Shown here piece after piece: positions 1 through 6,648 of a stretch of 8,763 bases of DNA. Source of the DNA: Oscillospiraceae bacterium (lineage in GTDB: Bacteria; Bacillota; Clostridia; Oscillospirales; Oscillospiraceae); the NCBI GenBank assembly GCA_016295615.1, contig JAEDKW010000048.1:1-8763 (forward strand), given 5' to 3'. The notes below the pieces were generated by a model. The model ran no database searches and had not been told where the DNA came from. It was given only the letters and a program-made list of their open reading frames with translations. Made by a program: the position numbers and the translations under genes. Each line of letters begins with the position of its first letter. The stretch's first letter is position 1.

Positions 1-25
1 AATTTTATCCTTCTGCATCTTTTCC

Positions 26-54
26 TTGCGTATTGATCCTGTTTTCGATACAAT
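26..54 (+). promoter_or_regulatory. Possible sigma-A promoter for a small RNA
   Basis: A -35-like TTGCGT (26-31) and a good -10 TACAAT (49-54) are separated by exactly 17 bases. Transcription would start near position 61, at the beginning of the base-paired region that ends in the terminator at 189-231. The -35 matches consensus at only three of six bases, so this is suggestive only. An open frame also crosses these bases (2-178), so the site could instead lie inside the tail of a gene entering from the left. Confidence 0.4.
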
Positions 55-60
55 GAAACC

Positions 61-235
61 AATATGGGAAAGGAGCTTCCGTGATGCCCTAACTGCTCCG
101 CCACGGTCTTCAGCCTTCCCTTGTTTTTCGGCAGAGCAAAACAGACCGCTGCATGAGCGCTGTCTGAGCGCACGATAAGCGGATAAACGGAAAGGACCCG
201 GCTTTGCTTTCAGCAAAGCCGGGTCCTTTCCATTC
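61..235 (+). ncRNA. Candidate structured small RNA, family not recognised
   Basis: This stretch has no well-supported protein gene but many complementary segments. GGGAA near 65 pairs with TTCCC at 115-119 and encloses CCGTG/CACGG; an alternative GGAGC/GCTCC pairing crosses that stem, as in a pseudoknot or switch. A second domain has CCGCT (146-150) with AGCGG (178-182) and GCGCT (157-161) with AGCGC (167-171), separated by a symmetric 6x6 internal loop. A promoter-like element lies just upstream, and a strong hairpin followed by a T-rich run closes the 3' end, giving about 175 nt. The 5' end (ATGGGAAAGGA) can also pair with the 3' end (TCCTTTCCAT), one base bulged. The size and end pairing recall 6S RNA, but I do not recognise 6S or any riboswitch consensus. 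The alternative is the 3' end of a coding gene. Confidence 0.35.
189..231. terminator. Shared bidirectional terminator hairpin
   Basis: A perfect 20-bp inverted repeat (189-208 with 212-231) has a three-base TTC loop and a G+C-rich core (GACCCGGC/GCCGGGTC) flanked by AAAGG/CCTTT. On the minus strand the 3' arm ends in TCCTTTCC and is followed by GTTTATCC, 16 bases past the racemase stop codon. On the plus strand it is followed by ATTCTGTTTTCGATTTT. It therefore suits transcripts arriving from both sides: the nhaC-racemase operon from the right and the putative small RNA or an unseen gene from the left. Confidence 0.85.
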
Positions 236-246
236 TGTTTTCGATT

Positions 247-1347
247 TTACAGTTTTCCGCCCTTAGTTGTCTTACGGACGCCGGCGCTGCTGCTCAGATA
301 CACAAGGCTTCCGTAGGAAACGTCAAACTCCAGCACATCGCCGACCTTGATCTGATCCTTGACGTCTTCCACGTCGACAATGGTATGGTCAGACGAAGCG
401 CCGAGCACCTCGACGCCCTTCATGCGCGGAATGATATCTGCCGGGTCGCCGTAATCCACACGTCCGACTGCGAGCAGTGCGCGGCGGCGGATCCCGCGAT
501 CCTCATAGGTGCGCGTTTTGCCGAATGCGTCGACCCCCAGCTCGCCGATGGGGTGGCTGGGCTTGTCGCGGCACTCGATCACCTCCGCCCTGAGCGTAAA
601 CACGTCCCTGTGCATAAAGTCAGGATAGCAGTCGTAGGTCCCGCCAAGCAGCGCAAATTCGCCGATGCGCAGCAAATTGATGCGGTACGGCATGCTGCCG
701 CCGAGCGTCATTTTCATCGAGGTGGAGGCGCCGCCGCTGACCCATTCGAGAGAGCGGCCGATCGCCTTTTCGATGTCCGCGGCGAGGCTGACGAGCGCCT
801 GCATATTGCGCCTTGTAGGCTTGACCGAGCCGTAGCAGCTCAGGTTCACGCCCACACCGGCAAGGTGCAGGTTCTTCAGCTCGTTTTCGATCTCGAGCGC
901 GGCTTCGACCGCTTCTTCGGCAAACCAGAAGCCTTCGCGCAGATCGCCGAGATCCATCATCAGAATGACATCGTGGATCTTGTTCTGTTTCCTTGCTTCT
1001 TCATTGGTCGCGCGAAGAACGGTGATGTCGCTCTGTAAGCTCACGTCGCTGAGCGCAACGACATCCTCAAGCTCAGAGAGCATCGGAATGCGAATGAGCA
1101 TCAGCGGCTTTTTGCTGATGCCGGCTTCACGCATGGAGCGCAGCTGGTCGATTCGGGAGGTGGCAATGAATTTGACGCCGCTGCGCTCATACACGCGCAC
1201 GATCTCCTCCTGCGCGGCAAAGCCCTTGACAACGCCTGCGACCTCGATATCAGAATCATGGCAGCGCTCAATGAGCGCTGCCAGATTCTCACTTAATTTG
1301 TCGAGATCACATTCCAAACATGGATACGGATTTCGATTCTTCTGCAT
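247..1347 (-). CDS. orr: PLP-dependent amino-acid racemase, ornithine/alanine racemase family
   Basis: A 366-residue fold-III PLP enzyme of the alanine-racemase N-terminal family, resembling clostridial ornithine racemase (Orr, about 355 residues), which interconverts L- and D-ornithine in the cytosol. The PLP-binding lysine is K41 in AGVVKGF. Other family marks in order are TSRIDQL, LIRIPML, MDLGDLREGFW, GVGVNLSCYG, VSGGAST, PIGELGVDAFG and LGASSDH. The start is supported by AAGGAA seven bases upstream. It lies 21 bases downstream of the NhaC-type antiporter gene and is clearly co-transcribed. Orr genes are known beside NhaC antiporters in ornithine-fermenting clostridia. Here the pair instead follows the ornithine-making genes, and the aminomutase genes oraS/oraE are not in the window. 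The family is solid, but ornithine as substrate is an inference; another basic or neutral amino acid is possible. Confidence 0.8.
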   Translation of the reverse strand: MQKNRNPYPCLECDLDKLSENLAALIERCHDSDIEVAGVVKGFAAQEEIVRVYERSGVKFIATSRIDQLRSMREAGISKKPLMLIRIPMLSELEDVVALSDVSLQSDITVLRATNEEARKQNKIHDVILMMDLGDLREGFWFAEEAVEAALEIENELKNLHLAGVGVNLSCYGSVKPTRRNMQALVSLAADIEKAIGRSLEWVSGGASTSMKMTLGGSMPYRINLLRIGEFALLGGTYDCYPDFMHRDVFTLRAEVIECRDKPSHPIGELGVDAFGKTRTYEDRGIRRRALLAVGRVDYGDPADIIPRMKGVEVLGASSDHTIVDVEDVKDQIKVGDVLEFDVSYGSLVYLSSSAGVRKTTKGGKL

Positions 1348-1368
1348 GTTTTGATTCCTTAAAATGGG

Positions 1369-2847
1369 TTACTTCGCAGCCTTGGACTTCTTGTAGGGCT
1401 TGCCATCCAGATCCTTGAGGGTAACGCCGATGAATGCGCAGGCAGCGTTGATGATCGGCATCAGCCAGTTGAAGATGGCATAGGGACCGTAACCGCCGGC
1501 ACCCCAGGCAGCGATATCCAGGGTATCCTTAATGAACACGCCGCAGGTGTTCCAGGGGATCAAAGCGGAGGTAACGGTACCGGCGCCTTCAAGCGCGGAG
1601 GAGCAGACGCCGGGGTGCAGACCCATCTTGCGATACTCGTCAGCATACATGCTGCCGGGAACGACAATGGAGATGTACTGCTCAGGCATGGTGGCGTTGG
1701 AGAACACGCAGGTCACTTCGGTCACGACAACGAGGGAAGCCGGTCCCTTGATGAAGACCTTGAGCTTGTTGACGATGACTTCGAGCTGGTGCGTATATTC
1801 CATGATACCGCCGAACATCATGGCGATGATGGTCATGGAGACAGAGAACATCATGCCGAGAATACCGCCGCTCTCCAGCAGACGGGTCATGGTGTAGCAG
1901 GTGTCTTCGGAAAGCGTGGACTCCATGAACGCAAGCGCTTCATCGGAGAAGTAGTAACCGTTGATACCGAAATCAAACAGGGAGCCAAGCGTGCAGTCGG
2001 GCTGGAAGATCATACCCAGAACAGCACCGGACAGGATGCCGAGGGTGATGCCGGGGATGGCGGGGACCTTCATGGCGACTGCAACGATAACGATGATCGG
2101 GGGCAGAAGCAGAAGCGGGTTGATGTTGAAAAGACCGCCCTCGGCAGCGTTAAGCGCATTGGAAAACTCGACAACACGGCTGACATCCGCTTCGCCGCCG
2201 TGATATGCGGAGAAACCGAACACGCCGAAGACGATGAGGGTGATCGCATAGGTGATCGCAGTGGGGATCAGCATGGCCTTGACGTGAGTGATGACGTCGG
2301 TACCGGCCATAGCGGGGGCGAGGTTCGTGGTGTCGGACAGCGGGGACATCTTGTCGCCGAAGTAAGCGCCGGAGATGATCGCACCGGCGGTCATGCCGGC
2401 AGGCATGCCCAGACCGAAGCCGATACCCATCAGCGCAACACCCATGGTGCCCATGGTACCCCAGGAGGTACCGGTGGCAAGAGAGGTGATGGATGTGATG
2501 AGAACAGTGGCGATAAAGAAGATAGAGGGCTTAAGGACCTTAAGACCATAGTAGATCATGGTGGGGACAACGCCGGCATCGATCCAAACGCCGATCAGAA
2601 TACCGACGATCATCAGGATCATGATAGACTGCAGCGCCTTATAGATACCGTCCATCATGGACTTTTCGATCTCTTCCCACTTGTAGCCCAGATGCAGAGC
2701 CATAAGAGCGGCAACGATCACACCGCAGAACATCGGGACATGCGGATCGACGCCATAGATAATAATGCCAACTGCCAGCAGCGCGACCAAGCACGCCATG
2801 ACCAGCAGCGCTTCCCATAATTTGGGCATTCTCTTTTCTTTGCTCAT
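1369..2847 (-). CDS. nhaC: NhaC-family Na+/H+ antiporter
   Basis: A 492-residue polytopic membrane protein of the NhaC family (COG1757-type). Members exchange Na+ and H+, and some, such as MleN, also exchange organic acids. Hydrophobic segments recur through the whole protein, for example around residues 13-31, 37-51, 73-89, 108-121, 192-212, 244-259, 264-281, 329-348 and 457-475. Hallmark motifs are ATGTSWGT (about 125-131), GAYFGDKMSPLSDTTNLA (about 160-177) and SALIPWNTCG (about 427-436). The C-terminus is lysine-rich (KPYKKSKAAK), as expected for an inner face. The first ATG has AAAGG 11 bases upstream; a second in-frame ATG at codon 7 is possible. It is the first gene of a two-gene operon with the racemase, transcribed from the promoter at 3174-3202 after a long leader. 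The cargo cannot be fixed from sequence: plain Na+/H+ exchange or amino-acid-linked exchange are both possible. Confidence 0.92.
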   Translation of the reverse strand: MSKEKRMPKLWEALLVMACLVALLAVGIIIYGVDPHVPMFCGVIVAALMALHLGYKWEEIEKSMMDGIYKALQSIMILMIVGILIGVWIDAGVVPTMIYYGLKVLKPSIFFIATVLITSITSLATGTSWGTMGTMGVALMGIGFGLGMPAGMTAGAIISGAYFGDKMSPLSDTTNLAPAMAGTDVITHVKAMLIPTAITYAITLIVFGVFGFSAYHGGEADVSRVVEFSNALNAAEGGLFNINPLLLLPPIIVIVAVAMKVPAIPGITLGILSGAVLGMIFQPDCTLGSLFDFGINGYYFSDEALAFMESTLSEDTCYTMTRLLESGGILGMMFSVSMTIIAMMFGGIMEYTHQLEVIVNKLKVFIKGPASLVVVTEVTCVFSNATMPEQYISIVVPGSMYADEYRKMGLHPGVCSSALEGAGTVTSALIPWNTCGVFIKDTLDIAAWGAGGYGPYAIFNWLMPIINAACAFIGVTLKDLDGKPYKKSKAAK

Positions 2848-3167
2848 AATTTTACCAACCTTTCAAAGTTTGCTTTTGTGCCTTATTTCACTAAATCAAA
2901 GCTCATAAAGCGCAGTTAGAATGGTGCACACAGTTTTACGGTAATGCTTGGGGCGACGCGAAAAGAATTCATTTGGCGGGCACTCCCCCTTCTCCCCTTC
3001 TGACATCCACACACACGATCGTTCCTGTCAGCAATTTAATATGCATGGGGCGCCCTCATCCTCTCCCGCCGACCCCCATCGGCGGGAGAGCGCGGAGGGC
3101 TGTATGTCTTCCGGTATTGCGAGGAAAGGGAACACACGCACTGCCGGTCCCACAGGAAAAAGACCTT
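2848..3167 (-). promoter_or_regulatory. Long structured 5' leader of the nhaC-racemase operon
   Basis: From the predicted start point near 3167 to the nhaC ATG there are about 320 untranslated bases, very long for a bacterial gene. In transcript order it contains a GGTC/GACC hairpin (3146-3165), a partly overlapping and mutually exclusive two-tier stem (CCGG and TGCG at 3111-3121 with CGCA and CCGG at 3137-3147), a very stable stem (3052-3100) and a CTGACA/TGTCAG hairpin (3000-3031). A purine-rich tract (minus strand GGGGAGAAGGGGGAG) follows around 2984-2998, then an A+T-rich stretch up to the ribosome binding site. There is no clear T-run after the main stem, so control at translation or RNA stability is more likely than intrinsic termination. 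I do not recognise a named riboswitch. Cation-sensing riboswitches are known upstream of antiporter genes, which makes this worth testing. Confidence 0.5.
3052..3100 (-). repeat. Strong inverted repeat in the nhaC leader
   Basis: A perfect 12-bp stem, CTCTCCCGCCGA (3061-3072) with TCGGCGGGAGAG (3079-3090), has a six-base loop CCCCCA. It is extended outside by GCCCTC (3052-3057) with GAGGGC (3095-3100) across a 3x4-base internal loop. No U-rich tail follows on either strand, so it is not a standard terminator. It sits in the middle of the leader, about 70 bases after the predicted transcription start. Confidence 0.85.
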
Positions 3168-3173
3168 TCTGTT

Positions 3174-3202
3174 ATTTTAACACGCGCGAATAAAAATGTC
3201 AA
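3174..3202 (-). promoter_or_regulatory. Consensus sigma-A promoter for nhaC-racemase operon
   Basis: On the minus strand, TTGACA (3202-3197) is followed after exactly 17 bases by TAAAAT (3179-3174). This is a full match at -35 and a 5/6 match at -10, the best promoter in the window. It begins only 32 bases past the argD stop codon, and no hairpin-plus-T-run terminator lies between them. Arginine-operon transcripts could therefore read through into the next operon. The predicted start point is about 3167. Confidence 0.85.
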
Positions 3203-3234
3203 TCTCCCGGGATTATTATTCGCTTTGTTCTGTC

Positions 3235-4458
3235 TTACCAGCCGAGCTTGGTCATGGCGTCGTCAACAGCCTTGATGACGATGTCGATCTCTTCCTTGCC
3301 GACGATCAGAGGCGGCACGAAGCGCAGCACGTTGCCGTTGGTGTTGTTGATAAGGACCTTGCTGTCCTTGAAGCACTGGTCAACAACGGGCTGACCGGAG
3401 GGCTTGTTGAGCTCGATACCGTCGATCAGACCGAGACCGCGGATCTCCTTGACGGCGTCGGGATGGTTCTTCTCGATGACAGCGTGCATCTGCTCACGGA
3501 AGTATTCGCCCATCTTGCGGGAGTTCTCGATCACGCCTTCGTTGATCATGACGTCGAGCGTGGTGGCGGCAAGCGCGCAGGCAAGCGGACCGCCGGCGAA
3601 GGTGGAGCCGTGGGTGCCCGGAGTCAGGGTGGAGGCAGCTTCGCCGCGGGCGCAGACAGCGCCGATGGGCACGCCGGAGCCGAGCGCCTTGGCCATGGAG
3701 CAGGTGTCGGGCTCAACGCCGTAGTTCTGGTGCGCGAACAGCTTGCCGGTACGACCGGAACCGACCTGGACCTCGTCGAACATGAGGAGGATGCCCTTCT
3801 CATCGCAGAGGTCACGCAGCCCCTGCAGGAACTCCTTGGAAGCGGGACGGACGCCGCCCTCGCCCTGGACGGGCTCGGTCAGGATGGCGCAGACGTATTC
3901 ATCCATAATGGCCTTGACGGAGTCAAGGTTGTTAAACTCGGCATAGCGGAAGCCGGTGGGCAGCGGCTCGAAGTAGCGGTGGACGCCGTACTGACCGGTC
4001 GCGGTGCAGGTGGCGAGGGTACGGCCGTGGAAGGAGTTCTTCATCGTGATGACGACAAAACGCTCGGGATGACCGTGATCCTTGGCATACTTACGGGCGA
4101 GCTTGATCTGACCTTCGTTGGCCTCGGCGCCGGAGTTGGCAAACAGGACCTTGTCGAAGCAGCTGTTCTCAACGATCAGCTTCGCGGTCTGCACGGCGGG
4201 CTCATTGTAGAAATAGTTGGAGCAGTGCAGGATCGTGTGGGCGCGCTCTTCGAGGCACTTGACGATCGCGGGGTGGCAGTGACCCAGACCGTTGACAGCG
4301 ATGCCGCCGATGAAGTCAAGGTACTTGTTGCCGTCCTTGTCAAAAACGTAGGCGCCTTCGCCGCGTTCAATGGAAAGAGGCATACGGACATGGTTGCCAT
4401 AGAGGTATTTGTCACCGGCAGCGATGACTTCTGCGTTGGTCTTATACAGTTCAATCAT
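3235..4458 (-). CDS. argD: Acetylornithine aminotransferase
   Basis: A 407-residue class-III PLP aminotransferase that converts N-acetylglutamate semialdehyde to N-acetylornithine with glutamate as amino donor. Family motifs in order are GGIAVNGLGHCHP (about 51-63), NSGAEANEGQIKLARKYA (about 108-125), SFHGRT (about 142-147), EPVQGEGG (about 195-202), LLMFDEVQVGSGRTG (D228 contacts the PLP ring nitrogen), SMAKALGSGVPIGA with Schiff-base lysine K257, and GTHGSTFAGGPLACA (about 281-295). Length is normal. AGGAGG lies nine bases before the ATG. It is the last gene of the argCJBD cluster, 30 bases after argB. Ornithine aminotransferase (RocD) and succinylornithine transaminase are close relatives, but the operon context decides for ArgD. 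Confidence 0.95.
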   Translation of the reverse strand: MIELYKTNAEVIAAGDKYLYGNHVRMPLSIERGEGAYVFDKDGNKYLDFIGGIAVNGLGHCHPAIVKCLEERAHTILHCSNYFYNEPAVQTAKLIVENSCFDKVLFANSGAEANEGQIKLARKYAKDHGHPERFVVITMKNSFHGRTLATCTATGQYGVHRYFEPLPTGFRYAEFNNLDSVKAIMDEYVCAILTEPVQGEGGVRPASKEFLQGLRDLCDEKGILLMFDEVQVGSGRTGKLFAHQNYGVEPDTCSMAKALGSGVPIGAVCARGEAASTLTPGTHGSTFAGGPLACALAATTLDVMINEGVIENSRKMGEYFREQMHAVIEKNHPDAVKEIRGLGLIDGIELNKPSGQPVVDQCFKDSKVLINNTNGNVLRFVPPLIVGKEEIDIVIKAVDDAMTKLGW

Positions 4459-4488
4459 GGTAAGAATCCTCCTATCAAAATTTTGTGA

Positions 4489-5364
4489 TTACCATTTGAT
4501 GCCGACACTTTCTTTTTCGGTGCCGACCGTGGTGCCGATGCCTTCATCGGTAAACGCTTCATAGAGAATGCTGTGGGGCTTGCGTCCGTCGATGATGTGG
4601 ACGCTCGTCACACCCTCCTCGATCGCCTGCACGCAGCAGTCGACCTTGGGGATCATGCCGCCGGCGATGGTGCCCTTGTCCTTGAGACCCTGAACATCCT
4701 TGATGTTCAGATAGCTGATCACATCGCGGAGCTTAATATCGTTGCACAGACCTTCAATATCCGTCAGGAGCATCAGCTTCTCCGCGCCCAGCGCGCTGGC
4801 AAGCTTGCCCGCGGCGGTGTCGCCGTTGATGTTGAAGGTGTGTCCCTTGCCGTCGGTGCCGACGGGGGCGATGACGGGGATATAGCCCGCGTCGAGCATG
4901 GCGAGGATGGGCTTGGGATCGACATAGTCGATATCGCCGACATAGCCGTGCACCTCGTCGCGCTGGTGGCAGTGATAGATGTCGCCGCTGACGCCGGATA
5001 GACCGACCGCCTTGCCGCCGAGCTTGTTGATAAAGCCGACGAGCTCGGTGTTGACCTGACCGATGAGCACCATCTCGACCACGCGCATGATGTCCGCGGA
5101 GGTGTAGCGCAGACCGTCGATGAACTCCACGGGGATCTCCAGCTTGTCGAGCATCTTGTTGATGCCGGGACCGCCGCCGTGGCTGAGGACGGGCTTCATG
5201 CCGAGGAGCTTGAGCATAACGACATCATGCATGACGGCGTCCTTGAGCTCTTCGTTGATCATGGCGTTGCCGCCGTATTTGATGACAATGATCTTGCCCT
5301 GATACTTTTGCAGATAGGGCAGCGCTTCCATGAGATTTTCTACCTTGTTTGCTACGTCGCTCAT
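4489..5364 (-). CDS. argB: Acetylglutamate kinase, probably arginine-inhibited type
   Basis: A 291-residue amino-acid kinase that phosphorylates N-acetylglutamate with ATP, the second step of ornithine synthesis and the usual point of arginine feedback. Visible motifs are VIKYGGNAM (27-35, catalytic K29), LSHGGGPGIN (60-69), GKAVGLSGVSG (about 117-127), FNINGDTAAGKLA (about 177-189), LLTDIEGL (199-206) and GGMIPKVD (235-242). The N-terminus carries an extra helix-like segment ending in EALPYLQKYQGK. Arginine-sensitive kinases such as those of Thermotoga and Pseudomonas share this segment, whereas the insensitive E. coli enzyme starts directly at the lysine motif. The end of the protein (IIDGRKPHS...FTDEGIGT) also fits the arginine-site region. 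AAGGAGG is seven bases upstream of the ATG. It lies 15 bases after argJ and is translationally well coupled. Confidence 0.96.
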   Translation of the reverse strand: MSDVANKVENLMEALPYLQKYQGKIIVIKYGGNAMINEELKDAVMHDVVMLKLLGMKPVLSHGGGPGINKMLDKLEIPVEFIDGLRYTSADIMRVVEMVLIGQVNTELVGFINKLGGKAVGLSGVSGDIYHCHQRDEVHGYVGDIDYVDPKPILAMLDAGYIPVIAPVGTDGKGHTFNINGDTAAGKLASALGAEKLMLLTDIEGLCNDIKLRDVISYLNIKDVQGLKDKGTIAGGMIPKVDCCVQAIEEGVTSVHIIDGRKPHSILYEAFTDEGIGTTVGTEKESVGIKW

Positions 5365-5379
5365 GGGTGATCCTCCTTA

Positions 5380-6603
5380 TCAGGTGCGGTAGTCGCCGTT
5401 GATCTTGACATATTCGTACGTCAGATCGCAGCCCCAGGCCTTGGCCTGACCCTCGCCCTGATAGAAGCGGACGATAACGGTGATGTCATGCTCGGTGAGG
5501 ACCTTCTTGGCAAGGTCCTCGTCGAAATCGGTGCCAAAGCCGTCCTTCATGACCTGGACCTCGCCGGCAGCGCTCTTGATGATGCAGTCTGCACGGGTGG
5601 GGTCAACGTCAGCGCCGGAATAACCGGCAGCCGCCATGATGCGTCCCCAGTTGGCGTCACGACCGAAAACGGCAGCCTTGAAGAGCATGGAGCCGGCGAC
5701 GGACTTGGCGACGAGGCGGGCGTCATGCTCGGTGGGCAGACCGTAGGCCTCGACCTCGATCAGGTGGCTTGCGCCTTCACCGTCGGAAGCAACGCGGCGG
5801 GCAAGGTCGGTGCAGATGGAGAGGACGAGGTCGGCGAGCGCCTTCTTGTCCTCTTCGGTCTTGACCTCAACGCCGGAGGCGCCGTTGGCAAGCAGGAAGA
5901 TGGAGTCGTTGGTGGAGGTGTCGCCGTCAACGGTGAGCATGTTGAAGCTCTTGTTGACCGCGTCGGAGAGCATGACCTGGAGGTCGGCGGCGTCAGCCTT
6001 GGCGTCGGTGGTGACGTAAACGAGCATGGTGGCCATGTTCGGATGGATCATGCCGGCGCCCTTAGCCATCGCGCCGATCCTGACGGTACCGGCGGAGAGC
6101 TGCAGCTCATAGGCGCACTCCTTGCGGACGGTATCGGTGGTCATGATCGCATAGGCGGCTTCGCTGCCGTTTTCGGGGCTGAGGAGAGGAACGCAGCGGC
6201 GGACACCCTCGAGGACCTTCTCAACAGGGAGACGCTGACCGATGACGCCGGTGGAGCTGACGAACACCTCGTCCTCGCCGAGACCGAGAAGCTTTTCGGC
6301 TTCGCGCTCCACCGTCAGCGCATCTTCGATGCCCTGCTTGCCGGTGGCGGCGTTGGCGTTGCCGGAGTTGACGACGACAGCGCGGGCCTTGCCCTTCTTC
6401 AGGATCTCGCGGTCAAGGATAACGGGAGCCGCGCAGAACTTGTTCGTGGTGAAGCAGGCTGCGCAGGAGCAGGGAAGCTCGGAATACAGGATCGCAACAT
6501 CGGGCTTTTTGTTCTCGCGCTTTTTGATGGCGGTATAAACTGCCGCTGCGCTGAAGCCTTTGGGCGTGGTGGCGCCGCCGGGGATCGCTTTGATGTTTGC
6601 CAT
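5380..6603 (-). CDS. argJ: Bifunctional glutamate/ornithine acetyltransferase ArgJ
   Basis: A 407-residue enzyme that moves the acetyl group from N-acetylornithine to glutamate, closing the acetyl cycle. Bifunctional members also use acetyl-CoA to make N-acetylglutamate. Key marks are NSGNANAATG (79-88), SSTGVIGQRLP (116-126, oxyanion-hole region), MTTDT (154-158), GAMAKGAGMIHPNMATML (177-194) and the C-terminal YVKINGDYRT. ArgJ cleaves itself before the threonine of the ATML motif, which predicts chains of residues 1-191 and 192-407 with T192 as nucleophile. GAGGAG is eight bases upstream of the ATG. It sits between argC and argB. No argA or argE is seen here, consistent with the cyclic pathway, but whether this enzyme is mono- or bifunctional cannot be told from sequence alone. 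Confidence 0.96.
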   Translation of the reverse strand: MANIKAIPGGATTPKGFSAAAVYTAIKKRENKKPDVAILYSELPCSCAACFTTNKFCAAPVILDREILKKGKARAVVVNSGNANAATGKQGIEDALTVEREAEKLLGLGEDEVFVSSTGVIGQRLPVEKVLEGVRRCVPLLSPENGSEAAYAIMTTDTVRKECAYELQLSAGTVRIGAMAKGAGMIHPNMATMLVYVTTDAKADAADLQVMLSDAVNKSFNMLTVDGDTSTNDSIFLLANGASGVEVKTEEDKKALADLVLSICTDLARRVASDGEGASHLIEVEAYGLPTEHDARLVAKSVAGSMLFKAAVFGRDANWGRIMAAAGYSGADVDPTRADCIIKSAAGEVQVMKDGFGTDFDEDLAKKVLTEHDITVIVRFYQGEGQAKAWGCDLTYEYVKINGDYRT

Positions 6604-6648
6604 GTGGATTTCTCCTCTCTGATTTATTATTATATAAAGGTTTTTCGA

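Noticed and set aside
61..120. Resemblance of GGGAA...GCCACGG...CCTTCCC to a cobalamin riboswitch
   Set aside because: The conserved B12-box and core elements are not present in the required order, and no cobalamin-related gene follows.
2..178. A frame open from the left edge to a TAA at 176-178, with an internal ATG at 53 (41 codons)
   Set aside because: It has no ribosome binding site at the internal ATG and an odd composition rich in R, S, P, C and F, and I recognise no homologue. It could still be the end of a gene from the left, so it is kept as the rival explanation for the small RNA.
3052..3100. Strong hairpin considered as the terminator of the arginine operon
   Set aside because: It lies downstream of the nhaC promoter and has no T-run on either side, so it is better read as part of the nhaC leader.
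2948..3193. An 81-codon plus-strand frame in the gap between nhaC and argD
   Set aside because: It runs through the strong leader hairpin and opposite the nhaC promoter, has no good ribosome binding site, and its composition looks non-coding.
3196..4488. A 430-codon plus-strand frame opposite argD, and a similar one at 1615-2820 opposite nhaC
   Set aside because: Both are mirror images of strongly biased real genes; they lack ribosome binding sites and recognisable domains.
6629..6634. TATAAT on the minus strand between argC and argJ, considered as an internal promoter
   Set aside because: The -35 position (TTCCCG) is poor and the gap is only 45 bases; it is more likely an A+T-rich spacer.
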